From Sporothrix humicola (taxonomy: Eukaryota > Ascomycota > Sordariomycetes > Ophiostomatales > Ophiostomataceae), in NCBI GenBank assembly GCA_021396245.1, contig WNYE01000016.1:62001-126000 (forward strand): a DNA stretch of 64,000 bases, given 5' to 3'. Every line of letters starts with the position of its first letter. Positions within the stretch are counted from its first letter, which is position 1. A program made the translations under genes and the position numbers. This document shows positions 25,501 to 36,480 of this stretch, one piece after another. The notes beneath the pieces are model-generated. The model saw nothing but the letters and a program-made list of their open reading frames with translations, did no database searches and was not told the DNA's origin.

Positions 25501-27129
25501 AAAGTAGCGATACCTTTTCAACTCTGTCTGATGGCAGCGAAATGCTGCCCTTCTCATGATGCTCATCCTCGTAACCTCGCATTATGATGATGATTGCGTG
25601 CTTTCTGTGTACAGCCAAACACTCGAGTAGCTAGTATGCTTCATGAAGTCTCACACTGTGGTGACAAACTGTTGCGCTGCATATATCCTCAAACCCGTCT
25701 GTTGCGTGGTGTCGTGGTACGTTCTTTGTGACCTCAGCTGTGACCAGGCAGCCGAACACGCACAGTCTCGACAATGACCTCTTCATGACTTGTTAGCAGA
25801 AAGGTTGTCAGGTTCAGCGGTGGTCATTCCGCTGGAATTGGAGAATCTGGACAGCTTTTCATATGAGAGTGGCAATATCGATGTCTAACAGAAATCTGAC
25901 AAAGTAGAACATTGCTCAAAACCACCTTCCAATCGTGTGGTCGACTTGTCTTTGTTCCGTTCTTGCCATGGCGATCATGTATCAGGAGCTGGTGATGTCT
26001 GGATCCAGTAGACGTTGTCGCCCGGCCATCCCATGATGGTGCAACGCTCTTCTTTTGCGACGCGCTTCTATGGCTGGCACACCGTAGAGCGCCACGACAG
26101 ACTAGCCATGTGTTTAGTTTGTGTTTGCGGTAGTGGTAGCATCCCATGAAAGCAGCATCTTTTGAGCTGGCGGCCTCTTGTTCTGCCGACACCGGGCCGC
26201 CCAGTTCATATATTCTCGTTCTTGTCTGATGGAATATCTATTTGTGGACCAATTTGAAAGTTAGTATATCAATCTTTTGCCGTCGTACCCCTTTGTCTAC
26301 CGCCAAAAACAATTGCCAAAAAAAAACATCATGTGTGCATGGGAATTCTTCAACTTACCCCATAGGCTGACGTCTCTGTGTAGGCTGGAGGCTAGGCTGG
26401 TGGTCGCCGCCACGGACATACTCAGATTGCTCATTGATCTGTGTGTTCACGTTGACTCTCGATGTGTGAGTCTGTGTTGTATTGTGACGGGCCCAGGCAG
26501 ATGATGTAGAGGATGGCCACAATGAATCATGACCTTTCCCTGTGAGTATCTGTGAAATAAAGTCCAAAGCGTCTTTGTTTCCCACGGGTCAACAATAAAT
26601 GTAATCCATGCGGTTTTTGTTGTTTCTCTAGGAATGGTTTGAAATTGGAAGTGGCTGTCTTCTGTTTCTTGATGCAACATGCGAGCCAAACAATTTAGAG
26701 AGAACACATGGGGAGCTATAGCGGTCGTCAACATCATCGGCGGAAGACGAGTCGAAAACGAGTCATAGACAGCAAGACGTGGTCAGGTAGATCAGACGCG
26801 ATATTGACGCGTCCCTGGAAGTGGCTGTTCCACACATCACCTCCACGTCGTGGATACTGGTTGAATCGCTGCTGGCTCGACATTCTCGAGCCTTGGGTGA
26901 TCGGTGTCCACGGACAGAGACTTCTTGATATACGCTAGACGTCCGGCTCGTTCCATGAGCATTGTATCCACGCACAACTGGTGTTGCTAGATCAGTTGAA
27001 GCATTGGAATTTGTGGCGAGGCGAGCCATGGGTCAAGTGTTTCAGAGACGCGCACGATGCACGGGAGAGATGGTCTTGCCGCCAGACATGTGCTCGGAGA
27101 ACTTCCCACCGGCACGGGCGTGCGTGTTC

Positions 27130-28370
27130 TTATCCACCTAGCTCTATCAAGGGGGCATCCATGGCAACGCTTGTAATAGGCCTGTCCGGTACCAGTACCA
27201 GAGGAGCCGGTGGCATTAACACTGTGACGGGGCAAAGGTTGCAAAGGGTGCTACCGGCCACATACACAACCGAATCTCCGGCCATGCCCTCATCGTCGCG
27301 GGTGAGCGCAGGGGTGTGTGTCCCGAAGGACGACATTGTCGATGGCGGCTTGCATACGTGCAAGCGTTATCTTGTTGAATTCGGCGTATTCAACCGAGGC
27401 ATCGGTCGGGTCTCTGGGTGTTGATGGGGCGTGCGACGCGTTCTGGTCATATGCCACGCTGACTTCTGTACGATGTTACCACTGTTTGAAAATGTCAACC
27501 CAATAGTACCGAGTGGAATTGATGCTCGGTGCATTGCTATCAAACGGTTTCTCCGAGAGCTTCGTGGCCCGCTTGTCAAGCACCTCCTTGCTGGATAGAA
27601 GCGGCCTGTATGGCCTTTGTTTTCCGAGGATGGCGAACCGGCTCGGCATATCTAACTGTATCTGCGATTGGGAACAGTCTTGGATGCGCCCTGGGGAAGT
27701 CACGACTCAGCAGCGTCCTGGACATGCTGGACGCCCGACGCTTGGCAATGCTCGGACAGACTGAAGGAGACACGCTCGAAAGATTTATGGGACCGTAGCT
27801 GTCCCCGGTAGGCACGGCGTCATCGCGGGGGCAGGAGCGCGAGTGGAACACCCAGCACACCTGTGGGATGACAAGGGCCGGAAAATATGTGCCAGCCGGG
27901 GACATGGGTTGGGGACCAGCGTGGGTAGTTTGTTGTAGATATGCCCTGGGATCTGTGTCACGAGTCGACAACTTGGATAGCACAGATGTCTTCAGGTTCT
28001 GTCATCCAGAACGAACACGATCTCTTCAACCTTTTCCCCGCCAAGTCAAACACCCAGCGTTCCCCCCGTGTCATAAAGCACTGACCAGATCGAATGTCGG
28101 GACAGCTGTGGCAGGATCATTGGCGGACCCGCCGTCGAGGGAAGCGATGCCTTCTTCATTGGCAACAAGAAGATGTTCACGGGCTTCTTGCGTCGCCGCA
28201 GCAGAGGCTTCTTGACCGGCTTGGGCGTTCCCATCAATCCTGCAAATGCTCGTGTCACGATAGCCAGCACTCCTTGGCCGACACTCATACGCTCGCGACG
28301 AAAGTCGGTGCCACCTGGAGCGCTTCCCATAAGTAATATCCACCGTCTCATTGTGCAAGCTGTCCGTGAG
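27130..28370 (-). pseudogene. possible decayed coding block, unrecognised
   Basis: Around 27330-27680 one minus frame is protein-like for about 130 codons across a single internal stop near 27477, including SINSTRYYWVDIFKQW directly before that stop and a hydrophilic stretch after it. A second protein-like frame lies upstream at 28071-28358, rich in Ala and acidic residues. Stops and frame changes separate them. Family and original gene limits are unknown. Confidence 0.25.
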
Positions 28371-29170
28371 GAGATGAGCTCGGGTGATGTTTGTCCAGAC
28401 AATCTTTCAGGTACATCATGTACCCGACACCATTTTCCCTGCTTGGTGCTGAAGACTGCCGGTACATATGCAGATTCTGCGGCCTGTGTGTAGGTTCTGT
28501 GGAGTACTTGAGCAAATGTGAAAAGAGCGAAATGACCGCGGGACTGGCAAGGTGCGTTCATCTGCATTGTTCCAGGCACATGCCACGAGGTCGGGTTTCC
28601 TTGTGGAAGTCCCAAACAGATGCAAGTACCGCTCGAGTTCTGGAGCTGGGCAGTTTGAGACCTTTGTCCTGGACGTGCCATGTTGTGGGCAGTTCCCAAC
28701 TTGTACTCTTGGGTGAAACGTCATTCCATCACGGGTAGACCGACTGCCACAATTGTCGTTCAATGTCGCAAAAGATACTGTACATGTCATTAGTCCATAC
28801 TCTTGCTAGTGTAGGGAAAGAATCAAGACTTACTGTTTTCCATCACGTGGATGACAAAATGGAATGTGTACTCTGTACTTGCCACATATGGCCAGACCGG
28901 TGGCAGGAATATCACGACTCGTGAAGTTCTTTGCTGCGGAGAAGTCGAGTGCCCTGTATTGATAGGCATCTGCACCTCGACAATTGCCCTGAGACTGGGC
29001 TGCGCTGGACAGGATAAATGGTCCAGACAACTGCCACTTTGAGAATGTGACACGAATTTTGGAGGATCGCTCCCAACTTCTCTCCAGAGCCTCTAAGCTT
29101 GTCAGGTCACTCGCCGTGGGCCTCAATTGTCTGCTCAAATTTGACCACCCCAGATAAGGCCAGATAGTCT

Positions 29171-29714
29171 CTATTGTCGAGTTGATTGCAGTTCGCCTTT
29201 GCCGCCACATCCCAGTAGGCAGTTATTCTTAGGGGCAATCCAGGATTTGAAGCTCATATTGGATGCTGTATTTTCACCGAATCTGTATTGGTATACTGAA
29301 AGACAGCGACTCCAAGCGGCAGCGAAGTCCACTTCACCTGCCAAAGACCGGCCCAGAGGGGATTGCGCATTTTCAAAACGCCAACAAACTATCGACAGCA
29401 AATCAAAAGTTATCAATATCAGTGCCTGCCAAAGTCAGTCAAACAATCATGGTCTGGGTGCATCACAACACTTGGTCACTCACTTTTATCAAAAGACTGG
29501 AGAAAAAACCCGAGCCTCCACCAGCTCGACACATTTGAAGATTGGGTTCATTGTCTAGCTCATGTACGTGAAAGTACTCGCCGTCAGAGTCACTCCGAGC
29601 TTTCATCAACACATGGTGAGCAAGACAAAGTGGCTGTGGGCAGACTTCCTGAGCCTCAAAGATGTAGTTATCTGCCTCGATAGCTGAGAGACAAAGTGAC
29701 AACAGTCCTCTCAT
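29171..29714 (-). CDS. possible small two-exon gene, hypothetical protein
   Basis: An ATG at 29714 opens 77 codons ending at a GTGAGT donor. A 58-nt intron (29426-29483) with a CTGAC branch-like site and a GGCAG acceptor joins it in phase 0 to 84 codons plus stop at 29171, giving 161 residues. Upstream on the same strand are a TATAAATA box and a long C/T-rich leader, a common arrangement at fungal start sites. The protein has about nine cysteines and no recognised domain. The next minus-strand sequence (28823-29170) is also protein-like in shifting frames, so this could be the intact 5' end of a longer, decayed gene. Confidence 0.3.
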
Positions 29715-29769
29715 ATGGCTGCGGGCACCGCTGAAATCGACATACCGACTTGCCAGCGGTGCCAAAGTG

Positions 29770-29832
29770 GCTTGAAAAGAAGAGAGAGGAGAGGAGGAGG
29801 GAGAGATTGGGAGAGGGGAGGGGGGAGGCCCT
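29770..29832 (-). promoter_or_regulatory. C/T-rich leader tract
   Basis: The minus strand is almost pure C and T for about 60 bases between the TATA box and the ATG at 29714. Such tracts often mark transcription start regions in filamentous fungi. Confidence 0.4.
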
Positions 29833-29834
29833 GG

Positions 29835-29842
29835 TATTTATA
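29835..29842 (-). promoter_or_regulatory. TATA box
   Basis: A perfect TATAAATA on the minus strand, 120 bases before the ATG at 29714 and directly followed by the C/T-rich tract. Confidence 0.45.
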
Positions 29843-30732
29843 CGTTTTGGAGTCCAGGCAGCAGTGCGCGCAATCAGCAGCTGTGGCAAATTGTCAGTGA
29901 CAAACAAACGAGGAGTTGGGATGACAAACGGGCAGAGAGTGAGATATCAAGTGGATTGTGAAGTGGTGTTGACAGGGTGGTGAGAAGTTGCCAAAAATTG
30001 GAGATACAGGGCAGTGTGACAGCGTGGTGGCCCCAGAGCCAAATAGGGGGTGAAAGTAAACAAAGGAGATTGTGAGATGCAGCTACGTGTGAGGTTCAAA
30101 TTAAGTTCTGATCAAATTGAAGACCACGCTTTCCTCACATGGCAATCACGTTTTTGTCCGTTTACACAATATGGATCTAGAGGATGAGATGACAAAGTGG
30201 CGAGAGTGTTGTGACTTCCACGTGGATGTGTTGTTGAGACGAAAGTGGCTCAGGAGTGACACGTAGGTTTGTTAGCACTAGTATGACATTGTTTTCAACC
30301 ACACATCAAATCTTTCTTTTCAACACTTCAGTCTTCTTTCAATTTCTACAATTCCTTTTTATTTTATTCAATAAATTCGATAAAATAATAAATTCGATAA
30401 ATTGTTTTCATTTTATGTGCAAATTTTATTCATTTAGTTCAATTGAAAGAAATTCCAATGCAAAATCACAAAACATTGAAAAATATCTGAAAACAATGCA
30501 GTTTATTTTTGATGTTGATACAATGAGAATAAAGGAGACAAACAGACAATAGACCAAGAACAAAGTGAAAGACAAAGTGAGAAGAAATCAAAAGACCACC
30601 CAAAAATAACAATGACGCCTTTGTGCCGGCACACCAAATGTGAATTGTCCAAAAACAAAGGAAATGACAGATATGTGAGGAGGAAGACAAAACGGAATGA
30701 AGAGGTTGCTCATCACCTGGCACCACCACCCC
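29843..30732. other. intergenic, AT-rich in the middle
   Basis: No gene seen. Short words like GACAAAGTGG and AAAGTGGC recur at 29631, 29688, 29763, 30190 and 30240, and an AT-rich stretch occupies about 30300-30520. The Fig1-like gene ends at 30733. Confidence 0.6.
30301..30520. other. AT-rich tract
   Basis: Roughly three quarters A+T over about 220 bases, in sharp contrast to the GC-rich coding sequence that follows. It contains repeated AATTCGATAAA words and no gene. It marks the junction between the gene-poor block and the gene-dense right part. Confidence 0.6.
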
Positions 30733-31557
30733 TTACAGAACCTTCCGCCAGACAGTCTCGAGCAGCGGGTGCCACAGGATGACCATGAAGACAATCATCC
30801 ACTCGAGGACCTGGACGGACTTGCCGCCGGAAACAGAAATGGACGACGCGGCCGTGGAAGGGGTGGCGCCGGGCAGAGTCGTGCCCGAGAACAGGAGAGC
30901 GCGCACGGCGACGGTCGTCGCGATCGCAGCCGCCACGGCGGCCATGACGGCGCCCGTCGTCAGGATGACCGCGGCCGACCACGCCTTGCGCGTGTGCGCA
31001 AAGGCCTTGTCGTCGCCGTACTCGTCGACCGACCCAGAACCGCGCGAGGCAATCTTGTGGGTCAGCAGGCTGCCGGCGGCGCCGACAAAGCATAGGGCGC
31101 TCAACAGGAGGGGAACGTAGACAATGGACAGCACGCCGCCCGGGCCGGTGCTGCCGCTCTGGATGCCGGCGGCGAGGGCGAGCATGGGTTGGAGCGACGA
31201 GGGGGCGACGGTGACGGTGCCGGGCAGGAAAAACTTGGTTGACTGGGACGAAGCGTTGACAGCAATTTCCTGGGCGAGGGTGCCAGCACAGGTGAGGTTG
31301 GCAGCGTCGGTGCCGGCGCACAGACTAAAGAGGCCGATGTGCACCTCGGCCTTGGTGGCGTTGTTGGCGAGCTTGACCACGTAGAGGCCGGGCAGGCCGG
31401 GCGAGGTGGAGTTGCAGCCGACAAGGACGAGAATGTAAAAGACGACGATGCAGATGGCCAGGAGGCCGGCCAGACCCTGGCGGAAGTCTAAACTGTTAGC
31501 GAGGAGTTATGAAGAGGAGAAAGGGGAGAGAGGAGACATACCTTTGCGAGCGAGCAT
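30733..31557 (-). CDS. Fig1-like calcium regulator and membrane fusion protein
   Basis: Two exons, 31542-31557 and 30733-31487, with a 54-nt intron (GTATGT donor, CTAAC branch, TTTAG acceptor), encode 256 residues starting MLARKDFRQG. Four hydrophobic segments lie near 11-29, 124-145, 175-202 and 232-246. The extracellular loop after helix 1 has GCNS at 29-32, the GLFSLC motif at 57-62 and a later cysteine (C72), matching the Fig1 family (PF12351; G-x-x-G-x-C-type motif, claudin-like). Fig1 supports low-affinity calcium influx and cell fusion during mating and hyphal growth at the plasma membrane. Length and topology fit. The 16-base first exon is easily missed by gene finders. Confidence 0.75.
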
Positions 31558-32614
31558 TATGAATTAGGGAAAGGGAGAAGACGAAGAAAAATGTTAAAGA
31601 AAATGAAGACGTTAAGAGAGTCGTAGATGTTGATCGTGAAGACGAGTCGTTAAGCGAGTGTAAAATGTATCAAAATGACCAGCAAATTGATGTTGACAAG
31701 AAGGAAATGACAAGAAACGAAAAGAAAGTCGTGACTGAAAATGCAAAAGCGAATGATGAGGATGGTTCTTCTTTCTCTTCCCTCCAGACGAAACGAGGCG
31801 TCTTCCATCTTTATATCTTGTTCAGCCTCATGTCGCCTTTGGAGGACTGTTTCCATTTTTGTCTTTTCTGTGGTCTTTGACAGGATCGTTGCCGCCGGCC
31901 ATTTTGGTGGCCTTTGGCGGCCTTTGGTGGTCTTTCAGATCTGTTGGGTATCGGATTTCAGTCTTTCGTGTTCCTTCTTTATTGTCGTTTGTAGTCTTTT
32001 CTCTTTGACTCCTTCATCGCGCTTCTCATCGACACCTCTTGTCCAAACATTTGCGGTCGCCCGCTCGCGGCCCAAACAAAGGCCTGTCTTTTTCTTTGAT
32101 CCCCATTGTCTCGATTGCCGCCGTAACTTTTTGTCTTTTACCGTGAGAACGTGAACAGTGCTCGTTGTTTTGGATCGCTATTTTGGGACAAGACTACAAG
32201 ACCCCCTGTCGCGGCTCTTTGTTAGCAAGGTCCGCTGGCGCTGTGATTGGCGGAGGGCAATCCCCACCCACACTTGAGGTCGCCTATTTTCAGGGCCTTC
32301 AGGGTCTATGGGAGGCGCCAGGGCTTAGTGTCCACTGTAAATTGAGGAGTTCACGACAGCCAATCGAGCCGCAGGCGATCTTGAGCGAGCCTGGGCGAAA
32401 ATTACAGCGCTTTTCACTTACAACGAACGACTACATGTGTCAGTCGCGCCATTCCTTTCGACGGCGGTTACTCTGACGTTGGTCTTTACAGTTACAAGTC
32501 TACCGTTTACTGTCTGCAACACTCTTGGTTTGTTAAATTTAGATCTATCATTTATCTTCTATCTTTTATCTTCTATCCGTTATCTTTTATCTTTGCTCTC
32601 CTGAAACATGATTG
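31558..32614. other. intergenic
   Basis: No gene supported. The part next to 31557 is A/G-rich and is the likely promoter of the Fig1-like gene. CCAAT-type words (GATTGG, CCAATC) occur near 32240 and 32360. A short TTATCTTTTATCTTC repeat lies near 32550-32595, just past the 3' end of the next gene. Confidence 0.6.
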
Positions 32615-33445
32615 CTACTCTTTATTTGTCTTGTTCGCCTCTAATTCCTTGTCCGAGAGCACAAACTCGGGGCCAAACAGCAGCAGCTCGCGCTTTTTGG
32701 CTTCCCTAAGAAACGCAGACTTTTCCGGCGTGCGCATCTCGAATTTCCACTTGTGCAGCTCCCACGACGCCGGGAAGAAGCCGGCCGTCTCCCAATCAAT
32801 AATGCACGTAATGCGGAACGTTTTGGGGTCCACCATGATGTTTTGCAAGTCCAGGTCGGTGTGCACAAACACAAAGTCGTCGTCGCCCTCCTTGGCTGTG
32901 AGTCGCGGCCAGACACGCTTGTCCTTGGCGGCCCAGAGCCAATGTGGCACTGTGACGGGCAGCTCGGGATCCGCGCTGCCCATGAACCGCCGGCGTAATT
33001 TCTGTAACTGCGGAATAACGTCCGTCTCCAGCTGCTGCGTCACCGCCTCGAGCGCCGCCGCCAGCGTGTCCTTGTCCATGCTGAGCAGCTCGATTCCGTC
33101 GTGGACCATGCGCGTTTTGAGATAGGTCAGCTTGCTGCCGGGGTCCTCCCAGATGCCCAGCAGCTCCGGCACGGGGATCGACGTGTTGGCGCGGACAAAC
33201 TGCAGCGCCACGGCCTCGTTCCGGAGCCGCTGTTCGATGTACGGATCCACGGCCCGGTTGCCATAGATGTCGAACCCCAACTCGTCTGCGTGCGCATTCC
33301 GTTTGATGAACACTGAGCGCGTAAAGTAGTACGAGCAGGCTCTCGTGTTGTACTTTGTCACGAGCGGCCCCTCATCGGGCGGGATCACTGGGGCATATTT
33401 GTCTTCCATGAGAGGCCACTTGGCACAATATTCAATGACATACAT
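32615..33445 (-). CDS. APH/choline-kinase-like phosphotransferase family protein
   Basis: A 276-residue single-exon protein of the aminoglycoside phosphotransferase (PF01636) superfamily, which is abundant in filamentous fungi. The catalytic loop reads HTDLDLQN at 195-202 (catalytic D197, metal ligand N202). The DFG-equivalent is IIDWETAGFFP, with D217. The N-terminal half (about 40-115) holds the nucleotide-binding lobe, including RNEAVALQFVRAN, VPELLG and a TYLKTRMV hinge-like stretch. Substrates of the fungal members are mostly unknown, so no antibiotic role is implied. It is probably cytosolic, with no signal peptide or helix. The start is the ATG just after a CTGCAG. An upstream exon is possible but not needed. 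Confidence 0.8.
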   Translation of the reverse strand: MYVIEYCAKWPLMEDKYAPVIPPDEGPLVTKYNTRACSYYFTRSVFIKRNAHADELGFDIYGNRAVDPYIEQRLRNEAVALQFVRANTSIPVPELLGIWEDPGSKLTYLKTRMVHDGIELLSMDKDTLAAALEAVTQQLETDVIPQLQKLRRRFMGSADPELPVTVPHWLWAAKDKRVWPRLTAKEGDDDFVFVHTDLDLQNIMVDPKTFRITCIIDWETAGFFPASWELHKWKFEMRTPEKSAFLREAKKRELLLFGPEFVLSDKELEANKTNKE

Positions 33446-35309
33446 ACTGCAGATGCGGGCTTATGGTCTCGGTGTGTTCCGGTGCCGGGGTCGGCGTCGA
33501 GGTCTCCTCGGTCGCCATCGTTGCCGTGATCGCTAATAAATGTGAAGGATGTGCTCCGTAGGTTGGGTGACAATTTTAAGTTGTTGTTCTAGCAGAAGAT
33601 GGTAATTGACAGACGACTTGCAGTCTACGACGTGAATTTCAGTTCAAGTTCGGCCCAGAATATCATGCGAAGTTGCCTTGGAGCGGTGTATCTTACTTTT
33701 CCCTGGGCCCTCCCTACTGTGGCTGCCTCGCGGCTCGATGGCATGTTTGGCCAAAGAAATATGCGGATGGTCACCTGCATATCGACGTTGGGGGTGGCTG
33801 AGCAAGGGTTACACAAGAAGCAATTCTGGCAGGAAAGCATCATAAAAAGTCTTCTGGAATTCCGTTTCTCTCTCTCATTCTTCTTCTCTTTCCTTTTTTT
33901 TTTTCTCTAATCCGTCCCTTTCATAAAAACAGTAATCTGGTTTCCCTTTACAGCTTTCCTCGTGTGCGGCGATCCCTGTTTTGTTAATTGACATGTATTG
34001 AGCGACACCTTGTATGTGGAAATAAAGCTTTATTCTGGTGAACTGTGGAGAGGACGGGCAAACAACTCTCATGGCTTCGATGAAGTGTGTGGCATCCTGC
34101 CATTTAATTTCTAAACTTTTTGCTCTGCGCCTGACAGATCCTTGTTTTCTTATTCTTTTCTTTTCCGTTTTTAGCATCATAACCTACCAGCATTGGCATC
34201 ACTACTGAGATATTAGACAACAGCTCGTCTGTTACATGGCTGCTTTGTCATATTTGTCTGTCTCCTTCTATGATTGCCCATATTTCCGTCAACATTACTT
34301 ACTTACCCGGTGCCCAGGTCAGTATCCAGCTCTAAAGACGTATGCCGTGTCTGGCCCAGCTCCCACCTTTCACCACTGAAAAAGACACAGACAGTCTACT
34401 ATGCGGGCAAGGGCAGCAGGAGAATGGCCCAAGGAAGCGAACAAAAATTTCATGATATCCCTGGCAGTCGATGACGTGCAGCCCTAATGCCGTACTGTGA
34501 ACACTGACATTCTGTTGACTTGCACTGTCCAACCTTCTGAAAGACGTCAAAAGAGATTTTTCTTTCTTATTTTGACGTGCTTATGTAAACTAGTTTCACG
34601 TAAGCTCTTTTTGGCGCATTCTTTTTTTTCTTTTCTTTATTTTTCTTTTATCTCCAGACACTCACGACACTGCCAAATGTTGTTGGAAATACCGGCGGAC
34701 TTATCGGCGGTCGAGAGAAGTTGTGTAAGTTTTGGTGCAATTTAGTGCCATCTGGATCGATCTTTGGCCACACGACAGCATGGCGTTAGCGGCGGATTGG
34801 CAGGCACAGGTGTCGATTTACAGTGGCGTTTTAGGTTGACAGGCTGACAGGGTCTACACTTTTGGTGGCGCCGGACTTTGCGGTTCAGTGTAAGTGGACA
34901 GTGCGACGTGCATAGATTGTATTAGCACTGTAAAGAGTACATAGTACGGCGTCAATAATGCACCTTTATTAGTGTACCCACACAGTGCATTCTCACTTAC
35001 ACGACCTTCACATCTACACAGCCTCACTTCTACAACATCGTCGGACTTGAGAATTACGACCGGCACGTCACACAACAACGACAAGGACGACGGCGGACAG
35101 ACAAGTGTCCGGGAGGCCGTTGACAAATGCTGTTTCCTGTAAAGTGGCCGAAGGAGAGTAGTTGTGAAGACGTTGTCGAGATATAAAAGCGTCCCTTCGT
35201 CCAAGTCCATCGATATCAAAATCGTCATTATCATCGCCAACTTCAGTATCATCATCTTCAGTAACAACAACACAAACATAGAATTTCGCACAGTATCTAC
35301 TCACTCACA
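33446..35309. other. intergenic, divergent promoter region
   Basis: About 1.9 kb between the APH-like gene (minus) and the aldo/keto reductase (plus). No coding sequence is supported. T-rich and A/G-rich tracts lie near 33885-33910 and 34620-34655. The proximal promoter of the reductase is at the right end. Confidence 0.6.
35181..35189 (+). promoter_or_regulatory. TATA box of the aldo/keto reductase gene
   Basis: ATATAAAAG, 121-129 bases before the ATG at 35310, followed by a C/A-rich leader ending CTCACAATG, a usual fungal 5' UTR. Confidence 0.55.
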
Positions 35310-36341
35310 ATGTCTTCCATTACCTCCCGCCCCCTCGGCAAGAACGGCCCCGTCCTCCCCCGCCTGGGCCTCGGCCTCATGAACAACAGCGGCGCCTACA
35401 ACGCGGCGGGCAGCGACGAAGAGCGCTTTGCGTTCCTGGACAAGGCGTACGCCCTTGGCGAGCGCTTCTGGGACTCGGCGGACATGTACCAGGACTCGGA
35501 GGACTTGCTGGGCAAGTGGTTTGCGCGCAACCCGGAGAAGCGGGCCGACATCTTTCTAGCGACCAAGTTTGCCATTGACATGTCGGACCCAGCCAACATC
35601 AAGATTGACTCGTCGCCCGAGTATGCCCGGAAGCGGTTGGCGCGCTCGTTGGAACGCCTCCAGACTTCCTACGTCGACCTCTACTATGTGCACCGGATCG
35701 ACGGCAAGACGCCGATCGAAAAGACAATGGAGGCGCTGGTCGAGATGAAGAACGAGGGCAAGCTCAAGTACATTGGGCTCAGCGGCGCCAGTGCCACCAC
35801 ACTGCGGCGGGCGCACGCTGTCCACCCCGTGACGGCAGTGCAGATGGAGTACAGCCTGTTTGCGCGGGACATTGAGGAGGCGTCCGAGAGAAGGGGCGTT
35901 TTGAAGGCGGCCCGCGAGCTCGGCGTGGCCGTCGTTGCGTACAGCCCGCTGGGCCGGGGCATCCTGACGGGCGGCATCTTGGGTGCGGCCGACTTGGACA
36001 AGGCCGGCGACATGCGCCGCAGTTTTGGCCTCCCCTGGTTCCAGGAGGGCAACCTCGAGAAGAACCTGGCGACAGTCGCGCAGATTGGCGAAGTGGCCAA
36101 GGCCAAGGGCGTCACGACGCCGCAGCTCTGCCTGGCGTGGGTGCTTGCGCAGGGCGAGGACGTGTTTGCCATCCCAGGCACACGCAGCGCCGAGCGTCTC
36201 CAGCAGAACCTAGACTCTCTGAACATCACTCTCAGCAGCGACGAAGAGAAGAAGCTGCGCTCGCTGGGCGAGCAGGTGGTCGGCGGCCGCGGCCGGCCCG
36301 AGCACCAGGCCCTGGACTTTGGCGATACGCCTGAGCTTTAG
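35310..36341 (+). CDS. aldo/keto reductase
   Basis: A 343-residue intronless NADPH-dependent oxidoreductase with a (beta/alpha)8 barrel. The catalytic tetrad is visible: D55, Y60 (DSADMY), K86 (LATKFA) and H128 (YYVHRID). The C-terminal cofactor-phosphate loop IPGTRSAERLQQN is at 288-300. Sequence features (QMEYSLFARDIE, YSPLGRGILTG) fit the YakC/AKR13 or pyridoxal-reductase-like branch common in fungi. It probably reduces aldehydes or ketones in the cytosol; the substrate cannot be read from sequence. Strong G/C-ending codon bias. The TATA box and leader support the start. The 3' end lies 140 bases from the convergent aspartic protease gene. Confidence 0.9.
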   Translation: MSSITSRPLGKNGPVLPRLGLGLMNNSGAYNAAGSDEERFAFLDKAYALGERFWDSADMYQDSEDLLGKWFARNPEKRADIFLATKFAIDMSDPANIKIDSSPEYARKRLARSLERLQTSYVDLYYVHRIDGKTPIEKTMEALVEMKNEGKLKYIGLSGASATTLRRAHAVHPVTAVQMEYSLFARDIEEASERRGVLKAARELGVAVVAYSPLGRGILTGGILGAADLDKAGDMRRSFGLPWFQEGNLEKNLATVAQIGEVAKAKGVTTPQLCLAWVLAQGEDVFAIPGTRSAERLQQNLDSLNITLSSDEEKKLRSLGEQVVGGRGRPEHQALDFGDTPEL

Positions 36342-36480
36342 ACGCACCATGCGTAGCAGGCAGATCAAATGTGCAGAAGAACAAGTAGATAGGTATCTAG
36401 TTTAAATACAAACGCCGCGAGTTTGACTCGGTATGCAACGCTATGATAAAATGTAAAATGTGAAATAGTACAAGTGATGA

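Larger units (their letters stand above)
5352..29170. other. 24-kb gene-poor block with scattered minus-strand coding remnants
   Basis: No full-length gene could be supported. Open stretches of 100-229 codons occur about twice as often on the minus as on the plus strand. Many abut each other in shifted frames, as expected of old coding sequence broken by indels and stops. A+T is not raised as in RIP-mutated repeats: CpA and TpG stay common and TpA is not in excess where counted by eye. A run of 16 A lies at 6089-6104. No LTR pair, terminal inverted repeat, tRNA or CRISPR array was seen. The better remnants are listed separately. Confidence 0.55.

Noticed and set aside
5352..29170. RIP-degraded transposon interpretation
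   Set aside because: TpA is not in excess over ApT where counted by eye and CpA/TpG remain common, so classic C-to-T RIP at CpA does not explain the decay.
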